A stretch of 64,000 nt of DNA, taken from contig JAXGGA010006581.1 in assembly GCA_038373865.1 (NCBI GenBank), forward strand, positions 1 to 64,000. Direction: 5' to 3'. Of the stretch, positions 1 through 10,878 are shown one piece after another (the first letter of the stretch is position 1; the number at the start of each line of letters is the position of its first letter). The notes below the pieces were generated by a model. That model searched no databases and was not told where the DNA came from. It saw nothing but the letters and a program-made list of their open reading frames with translations. This DNA comes from Uloborus plumipes (Eukaryota; Arthropoda; Arachnida; Araneae; Uloboridae). The position numbers and the translations under genes were made by a program.

Positions 1-275
1 TGCATCTGAAGCAGCACTTCGGAGTCCAACCACACGACAATGAAGATGATGTCAGAAGGACGGTGGTGCGGTGGCTGACAAAGCAGGAGGCAGATTTCTT
101 TGAAGAGCTGCTTCAAAAGCTGATTGTACAATAGGATGAGTGCCTCAATATTTGTGGCAATTATGTAAAAAAGTAGTTTAAGGTGCTTGCTTTCATGTAA
201 AAATAAAATTTTGAAGATTTCTTTGCCTGATTTTTGGTTATACCAAAACGGTACTTACTTTAAAAACACACCTCG
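1..275 (+). mobile_element. 3' end of a mariner element, truncated by the window edge
   Basis: After the transposase tail there is a short AT-rich spacer and then an inverted terminal repeat, about 241-275, ending ACACACCTCG. Read inward from the right it begins CGAGGTGTGT. It is followed by TA at 276-277, the dinucleotide that mariner elements duplicate. The 5' end is outside the window. Confidence 0.65.
3..164 (+). pseudogene. C-terminal end of a mariner-family transposase, broken
   Basis: Frame 3 reads HLKQHFGVQPHD, then RRTVVRWLTKQEADFFEELL, then a TAG stop at 133-135, then DECLNICGNYVKK and a terminal stop. This block (basic/Trp motif, acidic-aromatic helix, final CLN..GNYV.K) is the usual C-terminus of mariner-like (Tc1/mariner superfamily, DDD-type) transposases. 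The in-frame TAG sits where relatives have a Trp codon, so a single G-to-A change would explain it. The DDD catalytic core lies outside the window. The copy cannot make a full-length enzyme, though only the last ~12 residues are cut off. Confidence 0.75.
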
Positions 276-1503
276 TACATAAATACGAAGACTGTTTCTT
301 TCATTATTCATAGCTAAATATACATTTTATGAACAAATTTAAGTACTTTAAATGGTATTGTTAGATGAATGATATTTGCACCATTTGTGAACTATGATAA
401 TTTGATACTGTAAAAATAAAATATAACATAAGTTATATGGAAATTGGCTTTTAGCTATTACATTGGAAGTATACTATTATATTCATATGCTTTGTAAAAA
501 TCACAGTATGCTACAGTAGTACTATGCAAGGGGTGCACAACCTGCGGCCTGCCGCATAGCGATGTGCGGCCCGCGAGTGCATTTATTTTTTTGAGTTGAT
601 AAAAGAAAAAAAAAAAAATCAAAAGTGTTTTTTTTTTTAACTCAGAGCGAGAAAGAAAAAGTAAAAAAGAGTTTTTCCTGATTTGATTTTAAACTATACA
701 CACCAAATAAAAATCCTCTAAAATTTGCTTGAAAAAATATTTTAGGACTGCAGGGAAAAAGAGAAGACCTGAAAATTTCAATTTTCAATTACTAACGAGG
801 GGACACTGGACAGCAGTATAGCTTCTTAGATTTGATTCAGCAAACCTAATAATTATTATAGTAACTACCATGAGAAAAAGTTTGAAAAAAAAAAAAAACC
901 AAGCCATGTTGAAAAATGTTGCATATTTTTTAACATTTCTTTGTTCAAGGTCTATGTTTCCAACTTGAATGGTAAAAATCCTACTTATTTGACTTTTAAT
1001 TTGCTAAATGCTTTGTAATTTTGACATATTTTTATGTGTTTTCAATGCCACATGCACAGCGTAATTTTAGTATTTACCTGTAACTTTTCAGCACTCTTTT
1101 AGCATCGGCTTTTAGGTTATGAAATTTCTTCCTATTTTTGGGGTGGTGCACTTTTCAAGCCATATTGAACAAGAATACAAACGTATTTTTCAAAACAATT
1201 ACGAGCATTTTTTTAACCAACGTTTTTTAATTTTTGCACTCACCAAAGGATTTTTTCGATCTAAAGACGTAAAAGTTAAATTATTTGGAAGTTTTTGTTA
1301 AGAAAGCTGTTGAAAGAGACGGAGTTAGTTGCCTTGCTGACCTCCATGCTTAACCTATATTAAGGAAAATGCAAGCATGTTGAAAATTTCAACTATCAGT
1401 AAATGAACCAATACATAAAAAATTGGTAGATAAGTTTCAGTCTCGACCATCCAATTGCTAATTTTGATTTCATGGCATTCCCCTAAATTTTTTGTTGTAT
1501 AAT

Positions 1504-2905
1504 CAGGGTTGGCAAAGGTGGGCCCAGCCTAGAAAAACCCGCCCGGGTTTTTGTGGGCGGGTCCACCAACAAAAACCCACCTGGGTTTTTGTCAAAAGTG
1601 GGTTTTTGTTAATTTCTAAGTTATCAACAAATATAGTCAATAATAATATCTCATCAAAATTATACATAAAAAATAAGTAAGAAATTAGGTTTATTTGAGA
1701 TAATTTTTCTTAGAATAATTATTTATTTTATAAAATAATTATTATTTCTTCAATTTTCAAGTCATCGTCCAGAACATTTTCCTATACTACTTTTTGTTCT
1801 AAAATACTTATTATTATTATTTATTTATTTTTTGATTGCAAATTTCAAACTTCAAAATAAATTGAAAATGACCCATTGATAAACTTCTTGTAGATGGAAA
1901 CAATTGCTTAATTAATGTTTTATGATAATTTTGATTCAACACAACAGTCAAATAATGACAAAATACTGCAATTTTTGCTTTTATTCTGGAGCAAGAAAAT
2001 AAAGTTTTGCTCTTCATTTCTTCTAACCCTACTGCATTTAGTATATGATGATTTTCAAGTGCTATATTTCAGAGGTACCATACCACTGACTTGAAGCACT
2101 AAACCCTTTTTTTGATTAAAAAAAAAAAAAAAACAAAGAAAATGCGTCCCCACGCAGTTTATTACTACTAAAATATTATGACAAGCATTTATTAATAAAT
2201 TTATAATTCTTGCTAAGTTCTAATGTTAACCTAGTTTTTCTTTTATGATTATTTCAAAAAAAAAAAAAAAAAATCGATTAAGAGTCCCCACGTCCCCCCT
2301 CCCCCCATCTGAAATTAATCAGTTTTGGTTTTGAAAATAGGAAGGAGGGGTGGGGAGGAGACACATCCCTTATCTCAGACACACACCTAGAATTGAGATA
2401 TGCCTTATAAAAAACATGCAAATGACATGACTTGATATTGAAGCAGGCTACTTAATGAAAAAGATGATTATTTCTATTAATAAACAAGTGCTATTAATAA
2501 ACAATGGTTTTAATTTTTTAATGGTATAAATTTAAGTTTTTGAAACTTTCACACCCTAAATATTCCTGAATTTGTAGGAAGACCCATTTGTAACAGTTCT
2601 TCTATTTTGTAAAAGACAAAAGTGATAAAAGTTCATAGCTGAAACCATTGTCCAAATCTTCTTAAATATACATTAAATATTACAATTCGGTTGATGATAT
2701 TATTAACTGACATTGTTAATAATATTAATTATTAATCAATTGACATTGATTAAATGCAATTCAGAACTTTAACAAATATATGTTTATATGAATGAATGAA
2801 TTATATCAATACCCGTGTAATAAATAAAATTTTAACATACAAAAACCCAGAAAAACCCGGGTGGGTTGGGTTTTTGTAGAAAAACCCGGGTTTTTGCCAA
2901 CCCAG
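1504..2905. mobile_element. hAT-type MITE nested in the larger hAT element
   Basis: Ends are CAGGGTTGGCAAA and TTTTTGCCAACCCAG. The flanking 8-bp duplication TGTATAAT is perfect (1496-1503 and 2906-2913). Both ends carry several copies of a G/C-rich 'AAACCCGGGTTTTTG' palindrome just inside the terminus (1537-1612 and 2841-2897). The interior is very AT-rich with no coding capacity. The perfect duplication makes this younger than its host element. Confidence 0.85.
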
Positions 2906-3126
2906 TGTATAATGTTTGAAAATTTGGTATCATGATTACTTTTTTGTTAAATCATTATTTTGTTTGACATTCTTACGATATCCTGCCAATGGTAGAATTT
3001 TGTCTTTGCACTGCAGCCTTTTGCAGTGTTGGCAGTTTTGTCAAGAGTACTTTTTGGATCTTATTGTGCAAAAACTACATATTGATTTTGTATTGCAGAA
3101 TGAAATGTTTAATTTCTTAGTTTTAA

Positions 3127-3334
3127 CCCATTAATGCCTGGCATTTTTTTCACCAAAGATATTTGGACCGTTGGATCCAAAGATTCCAACGGTTATGTGC
3201 TGCAATCTATTAATAATGAATTGAAACAGTACCAAAGTAATAATTTAACACTATTATTTTTTTGAAATGCTCAGTTTTGAAAATTTAGACACTTTTTGGA
3301 CTGTCCCTAAAAAGGGACGCTAGGCATTAATGGG
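3127..3334. mobile_element. piggyBac-type MITE (TTAA-flanked)
   Basis: It begins CCCATTAATGCC and ends GGCATTAATGGG, flanked by TTAA on both sides (3123-3126 and 3335-3338), the piggyBac target. It is 208 bp with no coding capacity. A longer inverted relative lies at 44567-45079. It is nested in the hAT element 528-3923. Confidence 0.8.
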
Positions 3335-3650
3335 TTAATAAGGGATAAGGTTCAAAATTATTGAAGCACAAAGGTGCAAAAATATTGCAGGCATGTAACC
3401 CCTTTTTCAAAACCTGCAATGTTTTCAGCCTCTGCAAAAGACTGCTTAGCATGAGAAGCTCAATACTTTTCTTCACTGACAAAGGTTTACCATTTTACTG
3501 TGAATCATGGATATGAAATATTTCGCAGTTTTGTGTTTTAATAAAATTAGTATTTTTTCTTAAGAAATCATTTAGTGAAAAGATTCAATATTTCAATATT
3601 AGGTACAATTTTCCTTACATTTATTGACATCAACAAAAGACTGTTGATTA

Positions 3651-3690
3651 AAAAATGATGAGCCAAGCTGCAAGGCTCATCATTTTTTAA
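3651..3690. repeat. Perfect short inverted repeat
   Basis: AAAAAATGATGAGCC and GGCTCATCATTTTTT flank a short loop, within the hAT element. It would fold to a stem of about 15 bp. No associated gene. Confidence 0.7.
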
Positions 3691-3994
3691 ATTTTCCTGG
3701 GGGGGGGAGGAGGGGGGGGGGGCAAAGGATATGTACTCAATGCAAATAAAATGACAAAATACATCTAAGTTTTTTTTCCAAATGTGACAATTTCTCAAAA
3801 CCTGCAGGGGGGGGGGGGTAATTACCCTTCATGAGCCCTCCAAATGATGAGCTTGCATGCGGCCCTCCAATAAAGCTCCGGTTACTCATGTGGCCCTTCA
3901 CTGAAAAAGGTTGTGCACCCCTATACTATACCAACACAAATATCATGGAAAACTAAAACATGAAAAAGTATCTACCATAAGTTATAGAAGTATA

Positions 3995-5354
3995 CACTGC
4001 GATGCAAAAGTTTAGACAAAATGCAAATATATGAATAAAAAGAAAACTACTCGGCGAAATGCTTTCAAATTTCTGCTGCAGGTAGACAGTTATGGTCCCA
4101 AATACGTGTCTGGAGTTTTGAAAAATATAACCGAAACGAGAATCGGAAATTGCAAAAGATATTTTTTTTCCATTGTTGCAAAAGTTTAGACAACAGTCAG
4201 ATTCTATGAAAATATCCTTGAAATGTGATTGGTGAAGGGAAGGCGGGACTTTTTTCTTTGACTCAGAGATTGCTCAATGAATAATAAAAATTCCAAAATC
4301 TCTGTAGTTCTCGTGTAAAGAAGAAGAGAAAGTTTGGAAACCGAAATTTGAAAATGGACACACTTTGTTAATTTTTAGTCTTTTAAATTGGTCCTAGTAT
4401 GGTGTACATTGTTTTTTACTTCGTGTAGAGCAAATTTAGACATGCGTATTGATCAAAAAGGCCAAGAAAAGCTACATTTCTTAAGGATGAAGAAATTGAA
4501 AAAACGGCTCGAACTGACAATTCGCTCCTTAATCCTACAAAACTTCAACTTGGGTAAAAAAAGCATGTGGCAGCATAAATAGATAAACAATGGAATTTAT
4601 GAAAAAATAAAGAATTGTGCGTGAGCCTTTTCGGACACAGTGTCCCAAATAAGCCAAATTTTAATGGTCAAAGCAGCACAGCATATGCTCATGGGATCTT
4701 CTCCGAAGTTACGCTAATAGAATTATAATCTATCTAGGCGATCCAAATTTTAATAATTATTATCAGAGAAAGTAACATTCATTTTTTAGTCACGATGAGG
4801 CATGTGCTGCCTTTCCCATTAAAATCTGGCTTATTTGGGAAACTATTTCCGAAAAAATTCAAGCACAATTCTTTATTTTTTAATGCATCCCGATTCAGTT
4901 GTTCATCTACTTATGCTGTCACGTGCTGTTTTTGACTACCATACTAGGACTGATTTAAAAGATGAAAAATTAGCAAAGTACGTTCTTTTTCAAATTTCGG
5001 TTTTCAAACTTTCTTATCTTCTTTACAGGAGAACTACAGAGATTTTGGGATTTTAATTATTCATTGAGCAATCTCTGCACTTTATAGTTGAAGAAAAAAG
5101 TCCCGCCTTCCCTCCACCAATCACATTTCAAGGGATATTTGCATAGAATCCGACTTTTGTCTAAATTTTTGCAACAATGAAAAAAAAAAATCTTTTGTAA
5201 TTTCCGATTTTCGTTTCAGTTAAATTTTTAAAAACTCCAGACATTTATTTGATACCATATTGTCTACCTGTAGTAGAAATTTGAAAGCATTTCACCGAGT
5301 AGTTTCCTTTTTATTCATATATTTGCATTTTGTCTTAACTTTTGCATCACAGTG
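3995..5354. mobile_element. Tc1/mariner-type foldback element with arms spanning most of its length
   Basis: The ends are CACTGCGATGCAAAAG and CTTTTGCATCACAGTG, flanked by TA (3993-3994 and 5355-5356). The inverted similarity does not stop at the terminus. It continues past 4430 on the left and back to about 4910 on the right, and further pairs join about 4640-4667 to 4817-4842. The 1.36-kb element is therefore close to one large imperfect hairpin. Short open frames inside (for example 4388-4582) give no recognisable transposase motif. Confidence 0.8.
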
Positions 5355-5356
5355 TA

Positions 5357-6850
5357 TAACTCATTAATTATTGTGACATGTAATGTTTGTACATATTCTA
5401 GAATTAATATTTCGCTAAAATTTTTGATTGATTTTAATTGGGTTACTTTAGTGGAAGCTGCAATACTTATTTTTCTTTTGTTACCTAATTTAACACAATT
5501 TCATGATTCAGAAATAAAATATATACATTATTTAGTACACAGTCAAAACATATATTCCTTTCTTTTGACTTAAGTTTAATATTTAACTTGGAACTCTTAA
5601 TCCATATTAAAATTTTTATGAATGGAAAGTAAAAAGAAATATATTACTTCATTAAGTTAATGATGCATTAATACACACCATATAAATATAGTATATTAAT
5701 TTTTGGTTACTTGTTTAGCAATAAATGAACACTTAATATTATTAGTAAAAAACTTTAGTGCAAAATATTGTAGTTCAGAAAATAAATATTGAAAATATCA
5801 AATAATCACAATATTTTCAAAATAAATATTGGACATATGTCGGCGAACCCTGAATGATAAATTAAAAAAAAAAAAAAAAAACCCTAGTACTTGAAATTTA
5901 GTTTTATCTATAAAAGAATGTACAATTTTAACCTTTTACCTCAGGACTGCACAATAGGCAAAACATTGTAAGTTGTAATCCTACAAGTTCGCGTTTACAG
6001 ATATGTATACATTTTCTGATTAGAAATATATGTAAAATATACAGAAGAAAATATTTTTTACTTAGACAAAATTAACTTTTTAAAAATTGCTTTTTCAAAT
6101 TTATTCTCCACCTCAATCACAATGAGTCAGGAAAGAAAAGATGCAATTCAAAACTCGTAGACAACACAATTTAGCTCTTGGGTTGGTAAATTCAAGCTTC
6201 AAGTCAAAATATTTGGTCCCACCATGTGACTTAACAACTGCCTATTTGTAACACTGCTTCTCAGAATGGATAGTTTTACATTGGGGATATACTATAAAAA
6301 AGCAACTTACGTTAATTTGCATTTCTGGTTACTTCAAAATTTTCTAAAGCAAATAAATTCTCAAAACAAATCAGTTATAATGAACACAACTTTTCATCTT
6401 TTTTTTAAATGCATGTCTTCATTACCTGTGATTAAGAAAAAATGTTGGAAATTTAGTTCATTCAATCAAATTACAACAGCAACAAATTCTTCAGTACACA
6501 TAGTAGATAATATATTAAGTATTACCACATAAAGCAAAAAGTAAGAACTTTGGAGACATAACGGACACATTAATATATATTTTTAAAATGATTCTTGAAG
6601 GCTTATTAATGTCACATCTGTCGGAGCAGATGTTGAAAACTGGGGCTAATTTTTCGAACGTGTCAAAGCTAGAATCGTTTAAAGAATGCAATATTTCAGT
6701 TTCATTTTAAAGCAACTTATGTTATTTGTATAATCATTACCTAAATATAATTTGATAATTTTTGTCTGAGCAACTTTCATTTTCAATGGAAAATTCCATT
6801 AATTATTGGGTTCTGCACACGCAAAATTAATGGTAGTCATTTATATATTT
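5357..6850. other. AT-rich spacer, nothing recognised
   Basis: Poly-A tracts (for example 5864-5880) and short chance frames only. No splice-flanked coding block, RNA gene or terminal repeat could be supported. Confidence 0.5.
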
Positions 6851-7085
6851 TAGGGCTTGCTCTAAAGATTTTTATTCGTTAGCTGGCAAATCAGTCAAAC
6901 TTCAAAGTATTAGCTGAATTTCAAAAATCTTAGTCAAATAACTTTGATTATTTCTTTTATACTTTTGTTTTTAAAATGGAAATTTCTGAGATTCTGAGTT
7001 CTCTAATACTTTAGCCAAATAAGAATTTGTTTCGCCGAATTTTCGATTTTATGAGACTTGCAGAGGTGGCGAATGCTTTGAGTGG
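6851..7085. mobile_element. Diverged copy of the 8745-9000 MITE family, inverted
   Basis: Read against the reverse complement of 8745-9000 it shares, in order, the blocks around TTAGCTGGCAAAT, AAATTTCAAAAATCTTAG, TTTAGCCAAAT.AGAATTT, CGCCGAATTTTC and GAGGTGGCGAA. The termini are eroded (TAGGGCTTGC at the left), so no target duplication is legible. Confidence 0.55.
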
Positions 7086-7350
7086 GCAATACATTTCATT
7101 TTAAAAATATTATGAAATTACTTTCCCCCGGTGCTTTCAGTTTTAGGAACAGACTCAAACCTTGAATGGAGCTATTTTAAAATGAATGAATATTAATTAT
7201 GATGGCAACAATAAAGTATTCTTTTGATGACTGATAAATAGAAATGAATGTCTTGATTTACCTATTTGCCATGCTAAGCACAAAAGTCCCATCTGCACTG
7301 TTTTAAAATCAAAATTGTAAAATTATTATGGGGTCGCTCTTTATAACATG

Positions 7351-8031
7351 TAGGGATGAAAACAGCTTAATGTCAAAAAAGAGGAAAAATTGCGCGACTT
7401 AAAATTCAGATGGATATTTTTTCCATATTATGCGAAATTAGTCATGAAAGATTTCCTCTTAATTTGCGCCGTGAAATCGAAAGTAAATACTTTTAAAACT
7501 TTTTAACTGCTCATTCACAACAATCTAGAAAAAAAATGGGGGGAGGTGCAATTTTTGATTAACTAGACACGTGTATTGCAAGAAATCAATTCTCTGATTA
7601 ATATCGCATTGTCTTTAGTTATTTTAATTAATTTTAAATACATTAAAATATTTTTTTTTCAAAATAATTTTCCCAATTTTTTGACAAAGATCTCGAATAT
7701 TTGGCTGAACTTTCTTAATTTTTACCTCCTACAAAGGGAACTTATGTTTTTGGCAGCATGCCAAAATAGAGTGTATAGTTTGCCGATACTTGCAGGTCAT
7801 AATTGAAATTTCAATCCTGCTGCATCCTAAAAACGTTTCCATTATTTTGGAAGTTGGAAATAATTTCAACCTCTACTACTTAAAATCAACTTATTTTGAG
7901 CTTCATTTTAATAATGAGTGTATTTTTTTTTCTTTTTTCTAAACTTGATGTGACAAACATTTTTTGATCGCGGAAAGAAGAAAAAATACAAAAAGCGGAA
8001 ACGCGCGATCCGCGGAAGATTTTCATCCTTG
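7351..8031. mobile_element. MITE with 6-bp target duplication (hAT-like ends)
   Basis: Begins TAGGGATGAAAA, ends TTTTCATCCTTG, and is flanked by AACATG on both sides (7345-7350 and 8032-8037). The (C/T)AGGG start resembles hAT ends, but the duplication is 6 bp rather than the usual 8. The right end also forms the left breakpoint of the tandem duplication that follows. No coding capacity. Confidence 0.65.
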
Positions 8032-8611
8032 AACATGTGTTACCTATAACAATGTTTTATTAGTCATTTGTGAATGGGAAATATTTTTGAAAAAATTCTA
8101 GAAAAGTGGAATCAAATCAAACATATAAAGGCGTAAAAGTTTAGATTTCCTATGTTTATCTATAAAAGTAGTTTTCTAGATACTGTAAAAATCTTGTTTT
8201 ACTTCTTTCCTTCTTTTTCGTTTTGCAATTCTGTAATCAATATTATTCTTAAAAATGGTAATGTATGAAATACGTTATTTTCTTAAAGTCTAGGACCCTT
8301 CATACTTTTCAATCAACAATCCTTTTCAAAAAACTTAATTTATGGAAAAAAAAACCTTGCATTATGAGAGCTTAAAGCTATTTTGAGTGGTCAAGACCTA
8401 TTCTGACAAAATCTTGCAGCAGACATATATTTTAAAATTGCAAAGAACTGAGCTTTTGAAGCAAGCGCAGAAATTAAGTCTAGCAGTCATGAATGGGATA
8501 AGTTTTGTAACAAAAGTGATGCAACTCAAAAATTGAAGGGGACTAATAATTGATTTCAAATATAAATTTAATTATTCTTCATGCCACAAAGCTTGCACAA
8601 AGTTAAACATG
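8011..8611. repeat. Tandem duplication, copy 1 (uninterrupted)
   Basis: Copy 1 of a ~601-bp unit. It runs from the right end of the MITE (CGCGGAAGATTTTCATCC) to AAAGTTAAACATG and is repeated almost exactly at 8621-9484. This copy keeps the intact AAAGGCGTAAAAG site that is interrupted in copy 2. No gene seen. Confidence 0.85.
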
Positions 8612-8620
8612 TCGGAAAGT

Positions 8621-9484
8621 CGCGGATGATTTTCATCCCTGAACATGTTTTACCTATACACAATGTTTTATTAGTCATTTGTGAATGGGAAATATTTTTG
8701 AAAAAATTCTAGAAAAGTGGAATCAAATCAAACATATAAAGGCGCAGGGACCGCGGTAAGGGTTCGCCACCTCGCCAAATGCGATAAAATAGAAAATTCG
8801 GCGCAAAAAATTCTGATTTGGCTAAAGTATTGGCGAATGGAAAATTGTCAAAAATTTTCACTTAGGGGAAAAATACACTTATTACATCAAAAAAACAAAC
8901 AATTAAAATTCTTTGACTAAAACTCTCGTAGTTTGGCTAAGACTTTTGAAATTTGGCTAATTTACCGGCTAACAACTTAAAATCCTTAGCGCGGTCCCTG
9001 AAGGCGTAAAAGTTTAGATTTCCTATGTTTATCTATAAAAGTAGTTTTCTAGATACTGTAAAAATCTTGTTTTACTTCTTTCCTTCTTTTTCGTTTTGCA
9101 ATTCTGTAATCAATATTATTCTTAAAAATGGTAATGTATGAAATACGTTATTTTCTTAAAGTCTAGGACCCTTCATATTTTTCAATCAACAATCCTTTTC
9201 AAAAAACTTAATTTATGGAAAAAAAAACCTCGCATTATGAGAGCTTAAAGCTATTTTGATTGGTCAAGACCTATTCTGACAAAATCTTGCAGCAGACATA
9301 TATTTTAAAATTGCAAAGAACTGAGCTTTTGAAGCAAGCGCAGAAATTAAGTCTAGCAGTCATGAATGGGATAAGTTTTGTAACAAAAGTGACGCAACTC
9401 AAAAATTGAAGGGGACTAATAATTGATTTCAAATCTAAATTTAATGATTCTTCATGCCACAAAGCTTGCACAAAGTTAAACATG
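8621..9484. repeat. Tandem duplication, copy 2 (carries a MITE insertion)
   Basis: Copy 2 of the unit at 8011-8611. After removal of the 256-bp insertion and its 6-bp target duplication the length is about 602 bp, matching copy 1. The few substitutions between copies indicate a fairly recent duplication. The joint at 8612-8620 still carries MITE-derived sequence. Confidence 0.85.
8745..9000. mobile_element. 256-bp MITE with 6-bp target duplication
   Basis: Ends are CAGGGACCGCG and CGCGGTCCCTG, flanked by AAGGCG on both sides (8739-8744 and 9001-9006). The empty site is visible in the paralogous copy around 8125-8145, which reads straight through AAAGGCGTAAAAG, so the boundaries are certain. 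Terminal CAGGG is hAT-like, but the duplication is 6 bp. No coding capacity. Confidence 0.85.
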
Positions 9485-10700
9485 ACTGGTGCGTGATGGC
9501 ATAAAAGTAATAAAATCAATACTGACATTGTTAAAATTCCGGAACTTAGACGAAAAATTGTTGAGCTTTAAGTGAACGAAATTATTTTAAAACAAAAAAA
9601 CTAACAAGCTCACATAACATCATTAAAGTTTAGAACATATTGTAATACTTGAGAAGAAACCAGTTTAAAGTGATATTCCATAAAACCTTTACTTTCTAGA
9701 ATGTTGCCCATTTTTTTGAGTTGTATCACTTGTGTTGTCAGGGTGGGATACAAGGAATGAGGCTGTAAAAAACTATATTAAATGGAAATAATACATATGT
9801 AGGAAATCACATGATAATATATTACTGAAAAAAAAATCAAAATTGAAGAAATGGCTTTTCTTATTTCAATTTGTATTAGTTGTGATCTTTAAGGCAAAAA
9901 TATTGAACACAATCTAAAATATTATGCGTCAGATTTGGCACACAGGATTGAAAGTCTGCGCACTAAAATGAAATACTTGGTAGTGTGCCTAAGATGGCTA
10001 ATTTGTGAGTGATTTGAGTTTTAGTCGTTTTTTAAAAATATTTTTTTCCCTAGTGCTAAAGTTGGCAAAATAGTTTAGAACATATTTCAAAACAGAAAAG
10101 ATTATCTGTAATTAAAGGTCTCTTAATTTTGAAATAAAGCACAGAAGTATATTCCTGCAAAAAAGGTGGGAGGAAGCTTACTTTTAGCTTATTGATGTAA
10201 ATAAAAGAACAGCCGTTAGGAGAAACCTAACATGGTAACATTGTGAAGGTTACGTAGCTCTTTAACAAAGCAGCCACATAACTTTTGTTTCAAATATATT
10301 CTCTAAATTCAAAATAAAGAGGGAAGGGGAACATTCATACGCTATACTCTATTGCATGTTTAGACTTATTTGCAATCAATATTGAAGACATGTTTTTAGG
10401 AATACAAGGAACTAATTCTGAGACATGTATATTTGCCTACTTTTATTCTTCACACTAAAGGAAAAATTCTTAGCCAGACAAATTAGGTCAGAATTTTTTA
10501 AAGTCCCTCTTCCATATACGACTTTCCCCAACTTTTAGTCAATGAAAGGTATATCGTTACAAGTCTTAAAAAATATAAATATTACTTTTTCATAAAAATA
10601 TAATTTAAAATGTCATTTAAATTTTTTTAAATCATGAAAAAAAAAATGCTATGAATTAGGACAAAAAAAGTTCGAGGAATGCAATTCGAGGAGTCAATGA
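9485..10700. other. AT-rich spacer, nothing recognised
   Basis: No open frame with a conserved motif, no splice-flanked coding block and no clear terminal inverted repeats found. Confidence 0.5.
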
Positions 10701-10702
10701 TA

Positions 10703-10876
10703 TACTACAATGCAACGTTTCTTGGCAAAAACATCGTGACGTTAGCCTATGAAAAACGAGTCAGATAAATCGTCACAGCCTATTTGGCGAATTAGAGAAG
10801 ATCACTGACTGCTTGTGAGCTCTTATTGGATCCACCCGTAGTGACGTCACTGCCAAAGTTAAGTTGCATTTTAGTA
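10703..10876. mobile_element. TA-flanked MITE, copy 1
   Basis: Inverted ends TACTACAATGCAAC and GTTGCATTTTAGTA lie between TA dinucleotides (10701-10702 and 10877-10878). The interior carries GTGACGTTAGCC and GTAGTGACGTCAC. A relative in opposite orientation lies at 38539-38727. TA duplication suggests the Tc1/mariner superfamily; the transposase source is unknown. Confidence 0.65.
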
Positions 10877-10878
10877 TA

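Larger units (their letters stand above)
528..3923. mobile_element. hAT-type DNA transposon, non-autonomous, with nested insertions
   Basis: The ends are inverted: AAGGGGTGCACAACC at 528 and GGTTGTGCACCCCTA at 3923. The flanking 8-bp direct repeats TACTATGC (520-527) and TACTATAC (3924-3931) match at 7 of 8 positions, as expected for an old hAT target duplication. Subterminal 'GCGGCC' stretches just inside both ends (near 545-575 and 3860-3895) resemble the ends of hAT/Charlie-type elements. No open transposase frame remains. Two other elements (1504-2905 and 3127-3334) are inserted in it. Homopolymer G tracts at about 3701-3722 and 3807-3818 are probably replication-slippage products. Confidence 0.75.
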
